This document shows positions 21,801 to 31,759 of a DNA stretch of 31,759 bases, one piece after another. How positions within the stretch are numbered: position 1 is the stretch's first letter; the number at the start of each line of letters is the position of its first letter. Position numbers and translations under genes: made by a program. Location: positions 1 to 31,759 of the forward strand of contig LSSN01001227.1 of assembly GCA_001970855.1 (NCBI GenBank), in the 5' to 3' direction. This DNA comes from Smittium culicis. Lineage: Eukaryota > Kickxellomycota > Harpellomycetes > Harpellales > Legeriomycetaceae. The notes under the pieces were generated by a model, which was not told the origin of the DNA, made no database searches, and was given only the letters and a program-made list of their open reading frames with translations.

Positions 21801-24800
21801 AATAAAATGTTTCTAGGTAAAAATTAATTAAATAAAAAAAACTAAAAATACAAACTATATTCATTAATTTAACAAATTTAAATAGTATTCGCTTTCTTTG
21901 AGTTAAATGAATTATGATAAAGGATAATTATTGTCAAAAATTAAGATATTTACATATATATAAAAACAAATCATGATAAAATTTGTTACTGGGAAAATAA
22001 AATATTAGGAAATATGTGAGAAAGATAAATGATTATTATATACAGTGATATTTTATTGAGTTTAAAATCCTTTTTTTATAAATTTCATAAATAGCCAAAA
22101 TAAATAAAGATTAATTTATGAGATTGATAAATAATTATCCCTAATAATATGATTAAATTTTCTAATATAATTAAACCTCGTAAATTTCTTTTTTTGCGTT
22201 ATATTCTTGTGAGTATATCTTCAAGTCTTATAAATTATTCACAATAGTATTATAAATGAAATATTCTATCTGATAGAATGATTTAAAAAATATCTGGATT
22301 TATGTCTATTAAATTTTATAGAAATATGTGCTATAATGTGTTTTATAACAAGTCCTAAATTTCAACATATTTATACATTGTTTTTAAACCAAGCCATTAA
22401 GTCTAAAAGAATTTGTATTATTTTTTATAATAAATTTATTGATAATCTCTGAGAATTATATTTTAATTTCAATTTTATTGTAAAAAAATCTTCTTTTTAT
22501 TATATAAATATATAAAATATTCCTTATTGAGCATAGAAACAGTTTAGTATGTAGGTTAATAATATAAAATAAAGTGTGTTGTTAATTTAATATAAATTAT
22601 AATTATATTTAACTAACCTATTCTGTCACTAACTCATAAAAATTTTTTATTCAAAGAAGTTTTAAAATTTTTTATAAGGATAAAAAAACTAAGATAGATC
22701 GATAAAAAAGAAAAATCGATTAAATTTTGATTAAAATGGTAGAGAGCTTAGCTCTGGGACACAAAAATATAATTAAATAAAAAAAATTCACACTATTAAA
22801 TACAGTTTCTAGATATTTAGATGAAAAAATATATTCTTCAATGAATGTAATTAAAAAGCAATATTTATGTTATATCATTAATTTTTTAGTTAATAAATGT
22901 ATTAAATTGCAGCAAATCTGACTTATAATTATGTAAAATTGATTCAGGTTATATTTTATAACTACAAAAATGGTCCTTAGTCAATTATTTATCTATCAAG
23001 TCTAATCGATTCTATTATTAACAATTTAAAGGAATTTTTATTTTTTTTTAGCTCATAAAATAACCGCTAAAACTTCGAATAATTTAAATATTTATTTATC
23101 ACTATATTTTTTTGGGTATTAATTACAATCCAAAAACTTATTAACCATTTTTAATATTTTAATCAATATTAATACTAAATAAAATTAAGTGCGTTAAACA
23201 TCGATAGGATTAAAGTTACACTGAATAATTCTAGCGTAAAATAATTTTTTTCTGATTTATAATTCCATTAATAAAAAGATTTGGATTTCATGAATAATCA
23301 TCGTATAATTGATTTTAAATTTTTTATATTATATAGTAGCAAAATTAAATCCGTAATTTTTTATATCAAAGAAGTATATATCCGATTGATACTACCCCTA
23401 TCTATTTATTTATTATCAGAATAAATACAAATAATTATGTTAATAAGTTTTAAATTTCTAAAATACGGAAATAAAAATCTTTATCAAATTTAATTTTTGT
23501 AGTTTATTTATTATTTTTTAAAAATAATAAATTTGAACGATACATGATATAATTTTAAATTAAATTTTAATTATTTAATATGGTTACAATTATATAATAT
23601 CATATATGTAGAATTTTTTTTATAAAAATATAGGTTATACAGTATTTAAATTACTAATGATATTGATAGAATTACCTATATTCATTTTATATTTATAAAA
23701 TTATTTAAAGAAAAATTACAAATGAAATTTTATTTTTATAAAAAATATAAATATACCTGTAATAATAAGCATATAAGCTGATTTTACATTAATTTTAAAT
23801 TATGATTGATTGGATATTTTTATTATATAAAAATTTAAGTAAAAGTATTTACAGCTTTTGTGTATTTATTTATAATTTCCATAAAATGTTATTTAAGTCT
23901 AATTGAAAATAAATATAGTTATAATTAGGGTGCTTTATTTTTCAAAAAAATTATAATTTTTAGTTTGATATAATATAATGTTTTCTTATTTATATTTCGT
24001 ATAATACTCAAATTTAAATTCTGCTAGATATCTTGATTGAAATTTTCGTAAATTTTCTTTTATAAATATTTTTTGCATAAAGTCACATATATATTTGCAA
24101 CTTAATAAAAAGTTCTTAATTGAGTATATTAATCAAATAAATTTAGAAAATTTTCAATATCGCTTATTTTATAAACGTGTTTTAATATTTTTTTTAAAAA
24201 AAAGTCTAAAATAAAATTTCTCACATAAGCATTTTTTTTCTTTTCGAAAATTTAGTATAAATTTATCTAAAAATAATGTTATTTTAAATCTTTACTTGAT
24301 TTTTTTTATTGAAATTTTAATTGCTATAAAAAGCTTTTATTCCTCATAAATACTATCAGCGAGTGAAAAAATCACAGATAATAATATTTTAAAATGGATA
24401 TATTATGATTAAAATTTGTGGGTTAATTTTATCTTTGATCCGGGATAAACAAAAATTCTCTTTAGTTTTTAACCCCTAAAATACATATTAAATGATTTAT
24501 TAAATTTATGATGTTTTTATAATCAAAAAATCTAAAACAGGAGTTAGATTTCAAAATATTAATTGATAAATACTTAATTAACTAATACTCAAAAAATTTC
24601 AATTTTTTTGTTGTTATATAAAATATCTGAGCTATATATATATGTGTTTCTAAGAGAGACTATTAAACAAAATTTTAAACTATACAAAAAGCTATCGAAA
24701 AATATATAAAAGGTTAAAAAAATATTATATAAATGATTTTCATCCGACTCCCCCTTCGCCTTCTCTGGCAGCTCCATATGCATAAGGCATTGGTTCAAGT

Positions 24801-25783
24801 ATCTGAGCTATTTTTAATTGCATAAAATTATACTCATTATTTTCATATTTTTTTAACTGAAAAAACTCTATTTAATATGAATTCAAATTTCCAACTTTAG
24901 CTGTAAATAAACAAAAAAATGAAATTTTTTTAGGATTATTATATTACTATTAAAACATTTAATATCTTAAAATTAGCCAATTTTAGATAATAGTTTTTAT
25001 CTATAGACGAGCAATGTTATTTTTATTTAATATTAATGTTTTGCAAGTGCAAAATACAGAAACGTTTTATTTTTTGCATTTTTGGAATGTTTGCAATTAA
25101 AATTGCAGTACGTTTTTTTACTTGTATCTTTATAAGCATGGTACTTTAATCAAGCTTTGTTTTAGCAGACATATGGTTTGAGTCTATTGAAAAAATCAAT
25201 TAATTATTAATTCAAAACATAAATATCCAATTTTTAGATTATTTATGATTAAGGTGTGTGTTTCGATTAATCTTTTTAATTAAATGTTATTTTTTACCAA
25301 TTTATTTTTCTGAGATTCAGTATTACTAGTGAAAATTTCTTATCTTTTATATTAAAAACTTGTTGAAAAATCCACTCTATCTAAAATAATTCTACTTTTT
25401 TATGGGAAAGGTGGAAAATTATACTATTCTTAGGCATGTATAAATATTTAATAAGGTACCGTTGAATAGCGATTTATATAATATTATGCAATTTATGAGT
25501 ATATTGAATAAAAAAGTAACTGATGTAAATAAAAGAAATGAATAGATAATATAACTTTCTAATGAACGAGATTTATAAGTAATTTTTATTGATATTATCT
25601 TTATTGTGATTAAGGGATAATATCGAAGATAAAAGGTAAATATTTGGTAGACAAATATAAATTAAAAACAATTAAAACTGAGTGTATTATTTTATTTATA
25701 GGATGCGCTTAGAATAGATATTTTTTTTAAGAAATTTTTTGATTTTTTTGGCGGAGATGGGGGGGGGGGCGAGGTTTGAATCT
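15818..25783. other. AT-rich gene-free desert
   Basis: Nearly 10 kb, roughly four-fifths A+T by eye, with stops dense in all frames. Only one open frame of 60 or more codons lies in the interior (24589-24798, not credible). The first and last few hundred bases are the flanks of the kinase and NOP7 genes. No tandem array, no LTR or terminal inverted repeat, no tRNA and no decayed protein similarity was recognised. Isolated features are a 10-base C-run at 20688-20697, a 55-bp patch of higher GC at about 24745-24800, and an 11-base G-run at 25759-25769 at the right boundary. It could be repeat-induced-mutation debris, heterochromatin, a regional centromere, or simply a very AT-rich isochore. Confidence 0.8.
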
Positions 25784-27850
25784 TTATTTTGCAGATGTTG
25801 ACTTCTTTTTCGATCTGGTGTTGGGTGTGGCATTTTGTTTGGGCGATTCTTTCTTTTCAGCTTCGATTCTGCGTTCATTCAGTTTTTCAGCTTCGCGTTT
25901 GCGGTTTTGGATACCGTTTTGCATGCGGGCATACAATTTCCTGTTTTTCTTCGTCATCATGGTCATTGCCATGGCTTTCTTTTCATTTTCAATATCGATT
26001 AGTTTCTGCTTGCTTGGGGCTTTAGTTGATGGGGTGGAAGTTTTGCGTTTTTTGAATGAGGAGAATGATGAGCCTTCGAATTCAGCTTCGAGTTCGTCTT
26101 GGTAAGAGTTATCAACAGCGGCATCTTCATCGTCGTCGGATTCAGTGCTGTTAGTAGCAGATTTTGATTTAGAAACAAGCTCTTCGACTTCAGAGTCAGC
26201 GTCAAGGTCATCATCGGAATCGTCTTCGTCAGCGCTCATACCCTCAACTTCGCTTTCATCAATTTCGCTATCATCATCATCGTCAGTGTCGACACTAGCT
26301 TGGGGGGCTTTTAGTGGCTTATCAGCAGAATTATCACTAGCTGGTTTAGCGGGTTCAGTTTCAAGAGTGGTTACTTCGCCTTGGAAGCCGATATTTTTAG
26401 CATATTCGTCGATGGCCAATTGTTGTTTAGGGACGTAGTCGCCTTCTTTGTATTCAACGAATGGGGAGAGGTGAGGGGGTAATTTTTTACCGACAGTGTA
26501 TGAGTCGAAGCTTAAAATTAGTTTAGCGTTGACACAGTCGTAAATGAATTGGGGTTGCAAGCAGATGGGTTTAGTTTTTCTTGATGATTTGCGTTTAAGG
26601 ATGTTATTAGGGACGGAGGGTCTATCTACAATGAAGATATTGATGCGGTCATCTGACTCGTCAAGACCGACTTGTTTTGAGCCGTTGAAGTAGTTTTCCC
26701 AGCAAACGGAGCCACCGAAGGAGCGGATGACGAATTCAAGGGAGTATTTGGGAACTTCGCGGGAGAGGAAGAAAGTGTAATTATTGAAAAGAGAAGATGA
26801 AACGTTTTCAGAAACAGGATTTTGAGCAGATGGTTCATCAATATCAACTTGCATGTCAGTATCAGAGAAAGAGTCAGTGTCATTGAGCTTGGAGTCAGAT
26901 TCTTGAAGTTTTTGAATTGATTTAATTTTTGCGGGTAAAGAGGCAAGTTTAGATTTTAAGAGGGGGTTAGCAGAAGAGGCAGATTGTTGTTGTTGATTAT
27001 CTTGTTGGAGGTTATCGATAGATTGAACAATTTCGAGGGTACCGATTTTGTTTGTTTTAATGGCGCCGAGGGTAACACCAATATTTTCTAGGTCGTAGTC
27101 GATTTTTGGGGGGTAAACAAGATTTTCATCTTTGTAGAGCTTGCAGTTAACGAAACCAATAAGGGATCTGTAAAATTCGAGGAAAGACCACATTACACGG
27201 AAGTCGACGTCTTTAGGAACACGCTGGGAGAACTCGTAAGGAGCAATCCAAGTTACAGTTTGGCCGCTAATTTCAGCTTGATAGTAGATACCTTTGATTG
27301 ACAAGAAGGTTTTTTTGAGTTTGTTTGTGGTCATGACGTAATTCATGAATTCAAGAGTTAGTCTCTTGCATTGAGATAGGACACCGTTACCTCCGGTTTT
27401 TTGGGAGCTTGGCATGATGGAGAACAAGCTAAGGAGACTTAAAGCGTCGTCAATGTCGCGGATGGCGTCAATGAAAGTGGGGTATCGTTCTAGGATCAAG
27501 TGGTCTAAGTTGTATTTGGGTCTATTTCTCTTGAGCCCAGCAGCCTTTGTGTGGTCTCTTTTGCTTTGAGCATGATTCAGGCGTCTTTTAAAAATTTTGT
27601 CTTCTCTAAATTTGAGGAGGAGGGGCTCGTGCATTAAGTACTGAATATCTTTAGTGTAATAGAAGGTGGTCGGAGCAGTTGAGCCCTTGTTGACCTTCTT
27701 TCTATTTTTAGGCTCAACTGGGTAGACGCCCTTGAGGATACATAGACGTCGAAAGTTAGCGAGGGAAATTTGCAGTCTTTTGATTGCTCTATTTCTGTTT
27801 ATGTATTTTATTGCGGAACCCTCTTTTCCTGCCTTCTTGAGTTTACCCAT
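25784..27850 (-). CDS. NOP7: Pescadillo homologue NOP7 (ribosome biogenesis, PeBoW complex)
   Basis: A nucleolar 60S assembly factor that works with Erb1 and Ytm1 in 27S pre-rRNA processing. It is a single exon of 688 aa. The N-terminal pescadillo domain (1 to about 275) opens with MGKLKKAGKEG and contains 'NFRRLCILKGVYP', 'LKRNRPKYNLDHLILERYPTF' in two parts, and 'IKGIYYQAEI...TWIAPYEF'. A BRCT domain follows at about 354-465 with the expected 'SFGGSVCW' and 'PQFIYDCVNAKLIL' elements. After it come an Asp/Glu-rich stretch (about 522-592) and a Lys/Arg-rich tail (600-688), the usual arrangement. The linker before the BRCT is Gln/Ser-rich. The start is the conserved MGKLKK. It lies at the edge of the AT desert, and its composition is normal up to the stop codon. 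Confidence 0.97.
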   Translation of the reverse strand: MGKLKKAGKEGSAIKYINRNRAIKRLQISLANFRRLCILKGVYPVEPKNRKKVNKGSTAPTTFYYTKDIQYLMHEPLLLKFREDKIFKRRLNHAQSKRDHTKAAGLKRNRPKYNLDHLILERYPTFIDAIRDIDDALSLLSLFSIMPSSQKTGGNGVLSQCKRLTLEFMNYVMTTNKLKKTFLSIKGIYYQAEISGQTVTWIAPYEFSQRVPKDVDFRVMWSFLEFYRSLIGFVNCKLYKDENLVYPPKIDYDLENIGVTLGAIKTNKIGTLEIVQSIDNLQQDNQQQQSASSANPLLKSKLASLPAKIKSIQKLQESDSKLNDTDSFSDTDMQVDIDEPSAQNPVSENVSSSLFNNYTFFLSREVPKYSLEFVIRSFGGSVCWENYFNGSKQVGLDESDDRINIFIVDRPSVPNNILKRKSSRKTKPICLQPQFIYDCVNAKLILSFDSYTVGKKLPPHLSPFVEYKEGDYVPKQQLAIDEYAKNIGFQGEVTTLETEPAKPASDNSADKPLKAPQASVDTDDDDDSEIDESEVEGMSADEDDSDDDLDADSEVEELVSKSKSATNSTESDDDEDAAVDNSYQDELEAEFEGSSFSSFKKRKTSTPSTKAPSKQKLIDIENEKKAMAMTMMTKKNRKLYARMQNGIQNRKREAEKLNERRIEAEKKESPKQNATPNTRSKKKSTSAK

Positions 27851-28363
27851 ATTGGTGTGAAGCTTGGTATAGTTCTATAAAAGGGGGTATCTATTTGGTA
27901 ATTTTATAATTGAAAGTAGTGGATAGCCCAAAAGGATATATTTTTAATGCAAAGGCCTTTAGTTATACACTGCTTTGTATATTTATATATATTTTCTGCC
28001 TTATTTGATCTGAATTTATTGATTTGGCTTCACTTTACAAATTTCTAAAATAAAATTTTTTTTTTTTTTAAAATCTGATTTGAAAAAGAAAAATTTTTTT
28101 AAAGGGATTTTTTATTGAGAGAGCAGCCATAATAGAGAGAAGCTAGCTAATCAGAATACAGTATTAAAGCAAGAAGAGAGGATAGTGGACCAATGGAAGT
28201 GAAGATTATGAAATAAAGTATGAGACCAATAATTAAGCGTAATTAAAAAAGAGAGGGGAATGGCCAATAAAAATAACTAAAGAGTAGAGAAAAGATGAGC
28301 CAATAAGAAATCATATAGGAGGGGTAGAGAGAGGGGAGCCAGTGGGGGATTGAATGGAGATGA
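27851..28363. other. Spacer between NOP7 start and CAP1 end
   Basis: AT-rich, non-coding. It contains the NOP7 promoter (minus strand) and the 3' flank of CAP1. A/T tracts at 28051-28070 and 28083-28100 include GAAAAATTTT, reminiscent of the yeast ribosomal-RNA-processing element, but such tracts are expected by chance here. Confidence 0.5.
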
Positions 28364-29754
28364 TCAGTGGTTGATATTTCCAAGCTGTTCGCCAATGTTG
28401 TAATTAGCGATTTTGAGCCAATCGATTTTAGAGCGGGTGAGGGGGAGCTTTCTGCGCAGATCCTTAAACGTGCTTTCAGATAGGGTTTGGTAATTTTCGT
28501 TGATGGAGAGCTGGATTTGCTTTTCAAGCTTTTTGATAGCAGTAAAGACGTTGACTGAGAGCTGCTGGAGGTCAGAGCTGGAGTCCTCGATCTGCTCAAC
28601 CACTTTCTTTTCCACATTCAGCTGCACGTTGCCGTCTTCGTAGTAGTGGATGTTGATTTTGAGGTGCCCAGTCAGCGTGTTTGTTGCCGAATCGAACACC
28701 CATGTTGCTTGCCACCGGCCATTGTAAAAGTTTTCGGGGCTGTACTTGTTGTTAATAATACAGATTACATATCCTTCTTGTGCTTCTATAGTGTCTGGAC
28801 TTTCGCTGTAGATAGGAAATAGCTCTTTGTTGATAGGGAAAACTCCTAGCTTACCCCCAACAAAGTGCTCCGATAAGTACTCTTCGCCTTGGGTGTACAG
28901 CTCATCTCTAAAATAAATAGCAATTTGCAGCGTTAGCAAATGCAGTTTGTGAAGATAGGTATATAACTTCATAATAAAAAATCTTTACCTAAATTCATCT
29001 TCGCCTAAATGTTCGTTGTAATCTATTGCGTCAGAAGTTTTCTGAAAACCATCAATTATCAGTTACGTCAATAATGAAAACTCAGTGGAATATGAATTAA
29101 TTGGTAAATTTTAACTAGGCGGGCTGAACAGAAAAATAAATTCGTTCATGACAAACCCACTTAATTTGAATTATTGGCAGGAAGAAATAATTAGTATATA
29201 GAAGTGTAATATGTTACCATGCGCAAGTGGTCAAAACTAAACTTCATTCCAGTTTGGAAATCAATAAACTCGCTATCATTTAGCTGGTTGTATTTAGTTA
29301 AAATGACCTACCAGAAAAAAATAGTTTATACAATATTTCCGTTTAGTGTTCATATGCGTATAGTTTTAATGGCAAAAATAAATTGTACTTGAGAATCAGA
29401 ATCAGGTAAAGTGGTAGAATGGAACTGAGAGGTATTGCATTCAGACAATATAGGCCCAATCTCTTGCTGAAGGGTTAAATCATCGTTTACCAGACCTCTG
29501 ATGTCTATTGATTGAGGTATAAAAAGTCAGAAAAAAACCAAGAATTGATATGAGTATCCTTTTAGTGGAAAAATATCAGTAAAGGTATTGTTGTTGGCCA
29601 AAAAAAGAAGAGTTTTTTTTTAAGGCTTGATAAATTTCACTAGTGGCGTTTGAAATTGCTTACCATTGAAAACATCGTCTATCTCTCCTGGAGGACTGAC
29701 TTTAAGGAACTCGCCGGCCTTTAAAACTTTATCTCGCGAGCTTAGTTCCTCCAT
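28364..29754 (-). CDS. CAP1: F-actin capping protein alpha subunit (spliced, five exons)
   Basis: One half of the heterodimer that caps barbed ends of actin filaments. Exons are 29664-29754, 29389-29504, 29218-29307, 28989-29041 and 28364-28907. The introns (159, 81, 176 and 81 nt) all have GT...AG ends and matching phases, and the product is 297 aa (animal CAPZA is about 286). Exon 1 begins MEELSSRDK and gives the conserved 'SPPGEIDDVFNDIRGLVNDD' across the first junction. Exon 3 gives the segment 'SFDHLR'. The long last exon carries 'NFYNGRWQATW' (about 177-187), the family signature HYYEDGNVQL (about 204-213), and 'TFKDLRRKLPLTRSKIDW' near the C-terminus. Splicing extends the product far beyond the open frame of the last exon, whose own first Met lies within an intron. 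Confidence 0.95.
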
Positions 29755-31527
29755 TAATGCTAAATTACGCTTTTGACAGTAAAAATAACTTTGAAACTAA
29801 ATAGATAGATATATTGTGTATGAGTTCGACAAGGCAGTTGAAGAGTATTGATAGATGAGTTTTTTTGGAATGGGGATGGGGAGTGTGATGAGTCTTATGA
29901 TTGCTTTTAGTTGTTTAGATTTTTGTTTCTTAAAGTCAAATGGACTGTTTTTATTTCTGTTCCCTACAGCACAACTCATAAATCCTCTTCTAATTATTCA
30001 TAAAAGAATAACACCTTTTACCCATTGGTCTATTTCGTGCATTAAAGAGCCAGCTATTGGTCAATTAAAGAATTTAATATTAGTACTATTAGTCAGACCC
30101 AACAGGTCTTATATATCATTTGCTAAATACATTATATTTTTATTTATATCTATTGGTTGCATATCTTAGCGTGATAGCTATTGGGTTGAAATGTTGTGAA
30201 TTATAACAACTATTGGACAGCACTGGATTTATAGTTCATATTTGATAATACAGCGAATCACTTAGTCAAATTTATTTCGATTCTGCATTAATTGGCGAGA
30301 TACTTGATAAACTATTTAGTAAAATCCCTTTCTAAGAGTTATTTAGTGTATAGCCTTTTATTTACTGTAAAGACGTTAAATCTTTTCTTGGCCAGCGAGG
30401 CTGATTTTGATCTACAAAGCATAGCCAACTAGGTTAAATAATATCTAACTAGTTTTGATAACTATTCAGTTATAGGTTTGCTGTAAAATAGTAGCAAATA
30501 ATAACATTGCTTAGAAATCATAATCGAATCAACAAATCCATAATTTTAAAGGATGTTGGAAGCGATAGACTAAGGCAACGGTTGTATTTTTTTAGATGGG
30601 AAATTCTAACAAACAGAGCGCCATTTGACCACAAAGAGTTACAGTGAAAAAATTCGCATGGAAAAATAGTTTCCAACGAAAAATATCATTTCTTACTATA
30701 AGAAAATAACACATTTAAAATTAAAGGAATAATTAGAAATATCAAATATGCATTTCCAATTCAGTCAGTAATAATAGTATTTTTTCATATATTTTATCCA
30801 ATAATATTATTTGGAACAAAGTATATTCATAGTTCAGAATCTCCAAGATAAATAAATTATCCTGCCTAGTTTAAAATATATAAATAAAAATTCAACCACA
30901 ATAAATAATTGGTATATAATTTTAGTACTACCAATAAACTTTTCTCTAAAAAAAAATTAGCCAATTATAATTTTTAAAATTGTATAATAATTTTGACACT
31001 CGAAAGGTTGAAGAGAATAGCTCGTGAATATACTTGTTGAAAACATCTATGATGCCAATTAGATTGACATAAAATATGAAAGATTCTGAATTATATTGTT
31101 TTCTTTTCTTAATAATTTCATTTACCTGAATACGTCAAAATTATCATTATTAATGGCATAATCGAAAAGAAATTACAATTTTTCTATTTGCTCATTTAAT
31201 TTTGAATCTTTTATTTGCTAGTAACATAGTATTTTTTTTACACGCAATAATGAATCACAAAAAAAAATCTTTACTCACAAATAGCCTCTCTATATAGATA
31301 TGAGATTTTAATTCACGAAGAGGAATAAATATTTTGTGTATCTATTTGTAGAGGGTCTGGATTTATGACGTCGATTTTTTAAATATACGATGCAAATTAA
31401 AATAAAATAATTTAATAAATGCTTGTAAATATCAAACCCAATTTTACTAACCAAAAATTACAAATTTGATAAATTAAAAATATTTTCATATTAAATGACG
31501 CTAAATTTAAAATAAACGATAATAGTC

Positions 31528-31528
<1 letters not shown>

Positions 31529-31563
<35 letters not shown>
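31529..31563. repeat. (TAA)n trinucleotide microsatellite
   Basis: About eleven uninterrupted TAA units in non-coding DNA. Confidence 0.95.
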
Positions 31564-31719
31564 TTTTTCCAAGTAGCGTTGCAAAGGAACATTGTCAAGC
31601 TATTTATTTGTGCAAGACAAATATTCCGCAGCATATCTTATCCAACTATGACAGTATAAAAGCTAAATTGATTTATTTTTGAATGACTCTGGATAATAAT
31701 ATTATCAATAAATTCACCG

Positions 31720-31722
<3 letters not shown>

Positions 31723-31759
<37 letters not shown>
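31723..31759. repeat. Terminal poly(A) tract, 37 A
   Basis: Homopolymer running to the last base. It is preceded about 10 nt upstream by AATAAA (31708-31713), giving it the look of a polyadenylated 3' end. The contig stops inside it, so the true length is unknown. Confidence 0.9.

Larger units (their letters stand above)
29755..31759. other. AT-rich right flank, no supported gene
   Basis: Upstream flank of CAP1 and DNA out to the contig end. It has no convincing gene. A 104-codon hydrophobic frame at 29855-30169 (+) has no recognisable similarity. Composition is AT-rich but less extreme than the 16-25.7 kb desert. It ends in two simple repeats. Confidence 0.6.

Noticed and set aside
24589..24798. 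69-codon frame in the AT desert
   Set aside because: Only the first 25 codons have ordinary composition; the rest is Phe/Tyr/Ile-rich AT noise with no similarity.
24765..24800. tRNA-like promoter boxes (TGGCAGC ... GGTTCAAGT)
   Set aside because: The two boxes are only about 26 nt apart and no cloverleaf or acceptor stem can be formed.
28086..28100. Ribosome-biogenesis promoter element (RRPE-like) upstream of NOP7
   Set aside because: GAAAAATTTT-type tracts are common by chance in this AT-rich spacer and no accompanying PAC-like motif was seen.
29855..30169. 104-codon hydrophobic frame divergent from CAP1
   Set aside because: Has an ATG and several hydrophobic stretches, but no recognisable family, and AT-rich DNA readily gives Phe/Leu/Ile-rich frames.

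Overview
The window reads as nuclear DNA of a fungus. It holds a recognisable PEX8 (a peroxin known essentially from fungi), a KIN1/KIN2-type kinase, a NOP7/pescadillo, an F-actin capping protein alpha subunit and a YMC1-like mitochondrial carrier. Introns are short (about 80-180 nt) with GTAAN/GTACN/GTATN-type donors and TAG/CAG acceptors. Base composition is strongly uneven: coding DNA is moderate to GC-rich (glycerate kinase), spacers are AT-rich, and one stretch of about 10 kb is extremely AT-rich and gene-free. A sterol delta-7 reductase is absent from the ergosterol-making model yeasts, so a lineage with non-ergosterol sterols (early-diverging fungi or some Taphrinomycotina) is plausible. 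I cannot fix the taxon from sequence alone. Both window ends are simple repeats ((TAAAA)n at the left, poly(A) at the right), so this is probably a whole contig broken at low-complexity DNA.

Layout. 1-374: pentanucleotide microsatellite. 835-1734 (+): HSDL2-like short-chain dehydrogenase ending in a PTS1 (SKL). Convergent with it, 2170-4726 (-): spliced PEX8, itself ending in a PTS1-like tripeptide (NKL). 5007-6143 (-): D-glycerate 3-kinase (TDA10/GLYK type). 6724-8100 (-): 7-dehydrosterol (delta-7) reductase. 8101-10118: divergent spacer with three tandem repeat families and a small poly(A)-tailed insertion flanked by a target-site duplication. 10119-11111 (+): mitochondrial carrier with one intron. 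11472-15817 (-): KIN1/PAR-1 kinase with two introns. 15818-25783: AT-rich desert. 25784-27850 (-): intronless NOP7. 28364-29754 (-): CAP1 with four introns. 29755-31759: AT-rich, no supported gene.

How they relate. Two neighbours point to the peroxisome: the PTS1-bearing dehydrogenase and the PEX8 import factor, which share a 3' spacer. Glycerate kinase lies next to PEX8 and handles a product of glyoxylate/hydroxypyruvate metabolism, but any functional clustering is only inference. The remaining genes are unrelated housekeeping functions: sterol synthesis, mitochondrial transport, cell polarity, ribosome biogenesis and actin capping. I see no obviously new multi-gene system. The most unusual items are the fungal delta-7 reductase, the AT desert, the minisatellites with length-variant units, and the miniature retroposed insertion.
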